A stretch of 64,000 nt of DNA from Welwitschia mirabilis (lineage: Eukaryota > Gnetophyta > Gnetopsida > Welwitschiales). The stretch is from positions 454,143 through 518,142 of the forward strand of contig JBOZIK010000001.1 in assembly GCA_051453625.1 (NCBI GenBank), read 5' to 3'. Each line of letters begins with the position of its first letter. Positions within the stretch are counted from its first letter, which is position 1. Under the pieces are notes generated by a model that did no database searches, was not told the origin of the DNA, and saw only the letters and a list, made by a program, of their open reading frames with translations. Of the stretch, positions 58,964-64,000 are shown in pieces. The translations under genes were made by a program, and so were the position numbers.

Positions 58964-61900
58964 AAATGATCCTTAATAGATTTTTTTCCCTATAGAACAA
59001 ATCCATATTTCATTACTAGTAAAGAAAAGCAAGAATTTCATGAAACAAATCACATAGTAAAGTTCTTACAAGTAGAAAAATAAAGATAGTTGAAAATAAA
59101 AAACAAGAAGGGTCACTAAAAAACATCAAAGGTGTAGTAAACAAAGGATCACTTCATAAGGGCCATCCTCATTGTGAACTCGAGAGTAGGAAGTCCTAAG
59201 TAAAGGATCAAGCAGGTTAGAGAGTATTTCTCCCTCATTATCATTTAGCAACAGGTAATTCAAGGTCACATACTTATTATAATAATGATTCAAAAAACGA
59301 ATAATACATTCTAGTGAATTTGCTAAATGTTTCTTGCAAACCTTCCAATTATGATAGAGTGCACAAAGGTCTTCTTTTATCACAAGAAGACACTCCAAAT
59401 AGAAATTAAGCACTCCCTTCAAGTGAGTAATGTGTGCATCCTTTTGAGCCAAGGTAGTAAGTTCATCCTCTAGCTAAGCCTGTTTGTTATGAGGTGACTG
59501 GTTCTTAAGATGCACTAAATCTAATTTAGCTTATAATAATCATCATAAAATGAACTATAAAATGTAACAAAAAAAAAGAATAAAATAAGAAAAAAAGAAA
59601 ATGAAAAGAAAGATAAATTTACACACCCATATACCCCCAACATTTGAAGGTGAACTTCATAGGATTCAAGTTATCAAAATTTGTATTGAACCATGCAATG
59701 CACTACTTCAAGTTCATTACCAATGGGCTTGAAGTTTCTCTATATAGGATTCTGAGAAGGATCCATAGGGTGATAAGAAGAAAAATTTCTAACATGAGTA
59801 AGCTAAAATTCTTATTCAAAATTGTAGGCAAGATGATTATAGTAGATAAAAGCATCCTCTTAATGCAAATTTTGAATGTCTTATTACACAACTAAAAATT
59901 TCAACTACTTAGCTTTATTGAACCTTGTAAGTAGAGCCTAGATTTTTATGATCAAATCTACAAATATAGTTAGAAGGGTCCTATTTATGCTTGAAGAAGA
60001 AAAATTGAAGACCAGTGCTTATGATGCAAAAAGAGAGTGCACCATAGCAAATAATACTAAGGGTGAGACTCCAACATGCATATTGAAACCCTTTAGATCT
60101 ATGGAAGGAATGGATGAAAACTCAACAACCTACATAAATGGATCAACATCAATCAACCCATTAGGGTGATCCTCTTCGAACTCAAATAATGAAGGAATTG
60201 CTAACCTTGACAAAGAAGGCAAGTTGGATGTCTACTTACTTTACTCTAGAATGAGTACTTTTGTATTTATTCACACTTCATTTCTCCTTCTCATGAGTAG
60301 CAATAGGATAAGGAAGCATTAAATCATCTTGCAAAAATTCAATGTTGAATATTACCTACTCATTCAGATATAGCATTAAAAGGAAAAGAAAATTTAAAAA
60401 AAATTATTCACCTTGAGTTGACATTTAGATCTTTATGGAATAACTAGATGACAACATTCCTCTTCCTTTTCTTCATCTTAAAAAGTTGTAATACGCGCTA
60501 TAGGTCATAAAGGAAGAGCCTTTCCCTTCCCTTTTAAGCACACAGTTATGGATGAAGAATCCTCATGAGCATCCATGTGCATTTTAACAAAACATGGTGA
60601 ATAAGCAATAGCAGCAATATCACAAACATTAAGAGATCAGTTTCTGATCAAAGTAAAGATCATTAGTTGAAGAATAAGTAGGGCCACTTTCCTCATTAAA
60701 AGAAAGATGGCATTTATAAGGATCAATCCTAGGTAAAGATTTTGAAGGTACAATGATGCAAGAAGAAAGATTGACTTTCTTAATAGTCATGAAATGATGA
60801 CCTCCATAAAAAGCAAAACATAAAGGGGGAAAAACTTTAATAAGTTATAAATATAGAATTAGAGTTTTTTTTCACCATAGATAGTTAAGAGATAACTTCT
60901 AAATAGATGTTGTGTGATACCCTCTATTCTCTTACCCTAATTAAGCACTATTTTTTTGTTTTTTTCCTCTTTCTTCCTTCTTTAATATTATTTCCTAATA
61001 GACATGAAAGAATTAGAATCAAATTTTACTTATTCCTTTATTAGAGTTTTCATATTCTAAGAAAATAAATCATACTAATATTATATATTTACCTATAATT
61101 AATTTCTAGATTGTTTTGATTTACAAATAATAACAATGTTACAAGTTTGTGTCCTCGTTTTCTTCCTACTTTTTGTCACATAAAAAGATATCTTATAGAT
61201 AGTTGAGGAGATATAAAATTGTTATAAACATACATGAATAAGTTTAAGAATGATACCTAACCAATATAATAGAAGGTTGTAACTTCAATTAATAGCATTT
61301 CAACATGATATCTAGCCATCCTCTAGACATGAGTTGGTTCTATGTCAGATTCTAAAATATACAAACATGGCTGGGTTCAACTCCATAGGCTTATACTTCA
61401 CCTTAATATACACTCAATATAGGTAACAGAAAATGCATGAGATGGATGCATGCTTACAAATAACCCCCATTTCCTTAAAACATCTCCAAATGATGTAACA
61501 TGATCTATCAATGCCAAGGGCTTGAGATATTAAATCAGAGTAAGTTCTTACATGGGTAGGATAGGAGAGTAATGATCAAATCCACTTTTAAGAGAGTATT
61601 ATTCAAAAAATGCAATGCAGCCCACCTTGATAATGAAATCCAAGTATGAGGATGAACATTATTAAGATTATCTTAATTTAGTCCTATAGTAAATATACCA
61701 TACAAATGCATACATATAATTCTAACTAATGTGGATATTTAATAGATTATTTAATTAGTTATAATAGTTCTAATCATTATTAGGTTCATTTTATAGAAAT
61801 AATCATAACAAAGGAAACAATCATATTAGAACATCTCTATATTCAAAATTTCAATAATGAAAATCTAAATAAAGAAAATACTCTTTTATTTTCTATCTAA

Positions 61901-63313
61901 ATAAAGAAAATATTTTTTTCTTTTAGTAATAATAAAAATAATTCAAAACGTATCAAATCACATCTTAATAATATACTTAAATAAACTAAATGATACTTCG
62001 AGCTATGCTAATCTTAAAAACTTTCTTCTATGCTCATATGACAATATCCATGGATTGGTGTAATGAAGGTAAATAGAAAAAAGTATAGCTCAAGCATAAT
62101 TATCAAGATATATTTTTTTTAATCCAAGATTCATATGACTATATTATAAGTCAATAAAATAAGTGATAAGCTAAAAGCTATTTATGTCACTTAAACTACT
62201 ATGCTAAAAACTCTTACAAGCATATACACTTAAAGTAAGATAAAGAAAAGGGTAAAAGAGGTATTTCCATAAATAAAATATTATTTCTGATAGAAACATA
62301 TCTTAAATACTCAAATTTCCTATAAAATTTTATCTAAGAATTTTTTTATAATTTAAAACATTAATCATAACATTTTTGGGCTCTAAAGGGACATCAAGTC
62401 AAAAATTAATAATTTATTAATTATGAAGCAAAAATAAGTTATAGTAGTTTTCATAAGCTAAACACATAATGAAATCCTTAGAATTTATTGAAAAATCTAG
62501 TTTTAATGATTCCACTTGATAAACATTTTGTGTCATTATGTAGATAGGTCATTACAAAAACATCAGACCTTAATAGGCACTTGATCATGATGGATCTTCA
62601 AATACAACATCTTATGGAAAGGATCAAATGCTAAGCTATAAAATCAATTATTTAAAGATGGCTAAGAAAGTAAAGACATCTTGAGTGAATACGTCTAGAA
62701 AGTTAGAGATGTGTCATATGTACTGAAGTTCAAATAATAGGCTAAAAGGTGACTTCTATATTTAAGATGACTAAACTAAAAGTTTAACTTAACATAGATG
62801 AAGACGTCTACATAATTAAAGATGTCTATACTAAGCTGAAACAAGTAATAGAGTGAATTTGGTTTTTGACCAATATCTTACATTTTAGGTGAGCTATGAA
62901 TTTGTACATCGCAAATTCATGATCATGGAGGCTAAAGATACTACAGACAAAATTCATTAAAACCTAGGCAAGTTAACTGAAGACATCTATAAAGTGAAGA
63001 TGTCTGAATATGATTAAATGTCTACAAAAGTAAAGATTTATTGAACCAAAGTTCATATTAATTAAAACTAAAGTTATACACCCAAAGCATAGATATTGAC
63101 TATTCATTACATGATGGTAACAAAATCAAACAACTATCTTTCAAGCTTAAATAATGAGATCTTCTTCAACCTTATAAAGCCTTGATGTCATAAATCCAAA
63201 GAGAGCTTTTAGAACTTTATTGAATCAAATAAATATACAAATCTTAAAACTCCTAAGTGAAGGGAACCTCTCACAAAGAAATTAAAGGATTCATTAGTGA
63301 GGAGCTAACATTA
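58964..63313. other. long anonymous AT-rich stretch
   Basis: About 4.3 kb. No protein domain on either strand. The 108-codon minus frame at 59,452-59,126 is not recognised (Lys- and Leu-rich). The plus frames at 59,644 and 59,948 are short and unsupported. Repeated GACGTCTA/AGATGTCTA-like words occur at 62,680-63,030. It may be internal sequence of the element whose LTR is at 58,462. Confidence 0.35.
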
Positions 63314-63643
63314 TGTTGGGCCCCTTTACCATCACACCAAAAGCCATGACTATTAGTGGAATCTAGTAAATTAGAACCCATTACATTTACTCACCTATCG
63401 GGCTGGGCATGGAGATCGCACATCCAATAATCTCCCACTTGATCCATATGCCAAGTGCGTACATGAACTGGGAAGGCACTGGGGAGACTTGAACCTAAGA
63501 CTTGATAACCACCTTGGCTTTGATACCAATTGCTGGGCCCGTTTACCATCACACCAGAAGCCATGACTACTAGTGGAATCTAGTAAAGTAGAACATATTA
63601 CGTTTACTTACTTATGGGGTTGGGCATGAGGACCGCACACCCA
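63314..63643 (-). mobile_element. TRIM: complete miniature LTR retrotransposon, 330 bp
   Basis: Two 113-bp direct repeats, 63,314-63,426 and 63,531-63,643, each starting TG and ending CCA, with about 104 bp between them. On the minus strand the right repeat is followed after 2 bases by TGGTATCAAAGCC (63,516-63,528), a primer-binding site. A purine-rich AAGTGGGAG (about 63,432-63,440, minus) precedes the left repeat as polypurine tract. These are the parts of a TRIM, without any coding sequence. The target duplication is not clear. Confidence 0.85.
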
Positions 63644-63690
63644 ATAATTTTTTTATTAAGAAATATTTTCCATAAAAAAAAGAGTAAATA

Positions 63691-63909
63691 ATGAAGCAAG
63701 TGCTCTCAGTGGCGGGCACTGACGTCCTTAGTAAGGGAGGGAAGGATAGAGGCAGTGGCGATAGTGAAGTGTTGGGTCACAGAATATTTAGGCAGAGTGA
63801 AGACAAGGTTAATACTGGAAGTGGACTTCGTGAAGTAAGCTCTGTTGTTAAAGATGTCGTTCACGGATACCCAGTGGATGGCCGATGGGACACTGGGCTT
63901 GGGACATAG
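63691..63909 (+). other. GC-richer open stretch at the window end, unassigned
   Basis: A 72-codon frame rich in Gly, Ser, Val and Asp. The same frame stays open past its single stop (63,907-63,909) to the window edge (KVTIKFLGGRVTRVVKNITF). Its composition differs from the AT-rich DNA before it. It may be the start of another element or of a gene fragment. No family is recognised. Confidence 0.3.
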
Positions 63910-64000
63910 AAGGTCACGATTAAATTCCTTGGAGGCCGAGTTACTAGGGTCGTTAAAAACATTACATTCACTATGGATGGTGGGTTTACTACTACCACCA

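Noticed and set aside
59126-59452. 108-codon minus frame as a gene
   Set aside because: No recognised family, no supporting neighbours; left as unassigned.

Overview
The window looks like intergenic DNA from a seed plant with a large, repeat-rich genome. It is AT-rich. I find no intact host gene, and nearly every stretch with protein similarity is a decayed retroelement: Ty3/gypsy, Ty1/copia, L1-type LINE, RTE-type LINE, TRIM, solo LTR and a foldback element. Insertions sit inside insertions, and the readable LTR pairs are clearly diverged (about 85-88% by eye in one sample). Old, slowly removed elements of this kind fit a gymnosperm-like genome, but that is inference; the sequence only shows plant retroelement lineages. 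Six runs of N mark assembly gaps. Four of them are exactly 100 N, which usually means unknown size.

Layout. Positions 1 to about 10,480 hold a minus-strand Ty3/gypsy element of Tat-like type that runs off the left edge. In coding order it has gag, protease, an RNase H-like domain, reverse transcriptase, the usual gypsy RNase H and integrase. A separate plus-strand, apparently intron-bearing reading frame lies beyond the integrase (1-1344). Positions 11,230-14,125 hold a truncated copia element. A LINE reverse-transcriptase fragment follows a large gap (15,240-15,625). Positions 16,154-22,496 hold a nearly full-length copia element with a nested solo LTR (17,234-18,194). Positions 22,497-27,273 hold an LTR fragment, a short GC-richer insert with flanking direct repeats, a quiet AT-rich stretch and a GC-richer island of unknown nature. 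Positions 27,374-28,510 are an LTR with two tandem-repeat blocks. An RTE LINE 3' end (30,060-30,960) and a decayed copia pol (33,000-35,400) follow.

The largest feature is a 17.4-kb minus-strand Ty3/gypsy element (37,891-55,301), Athila-like by primer-binding site and reverse transcriptase. It has 1.1-kb LTRs and a perfect 5-bp target-site duplication, and it sits inside a plus-strand L1 LINE. Its pol block is duplicated head to tail, with the joints exactly at 100-N gaps. Repeated hairpin-forming motifs lie in its non-coding parts. To its right are a 1.5-kb foldback element with arms of about 500 bp (55,755-57,240), a plus-strand LTR with primer-binding site (58,462-58,963), a long anonymous AT-rich stretch, a complete 330-bp TRIM element (63,314-63,643) and an unassigned GC-richer open stretch at the right edge.

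No element looks able to move by itself. Catalytic residues are lost repeatedly by G-to-A changes in the coding strand (protease Asp to Asn, integrase Glu to Lys, RT first Asp to Asn), as expected of methylcytosine decay in silenced DNA. The points most worth a second look are the domain order and antisense frame of the left gypsy element, the hairpin family and tandem pol block of the 17.4-kb element, and the foldback and TRIM elements.
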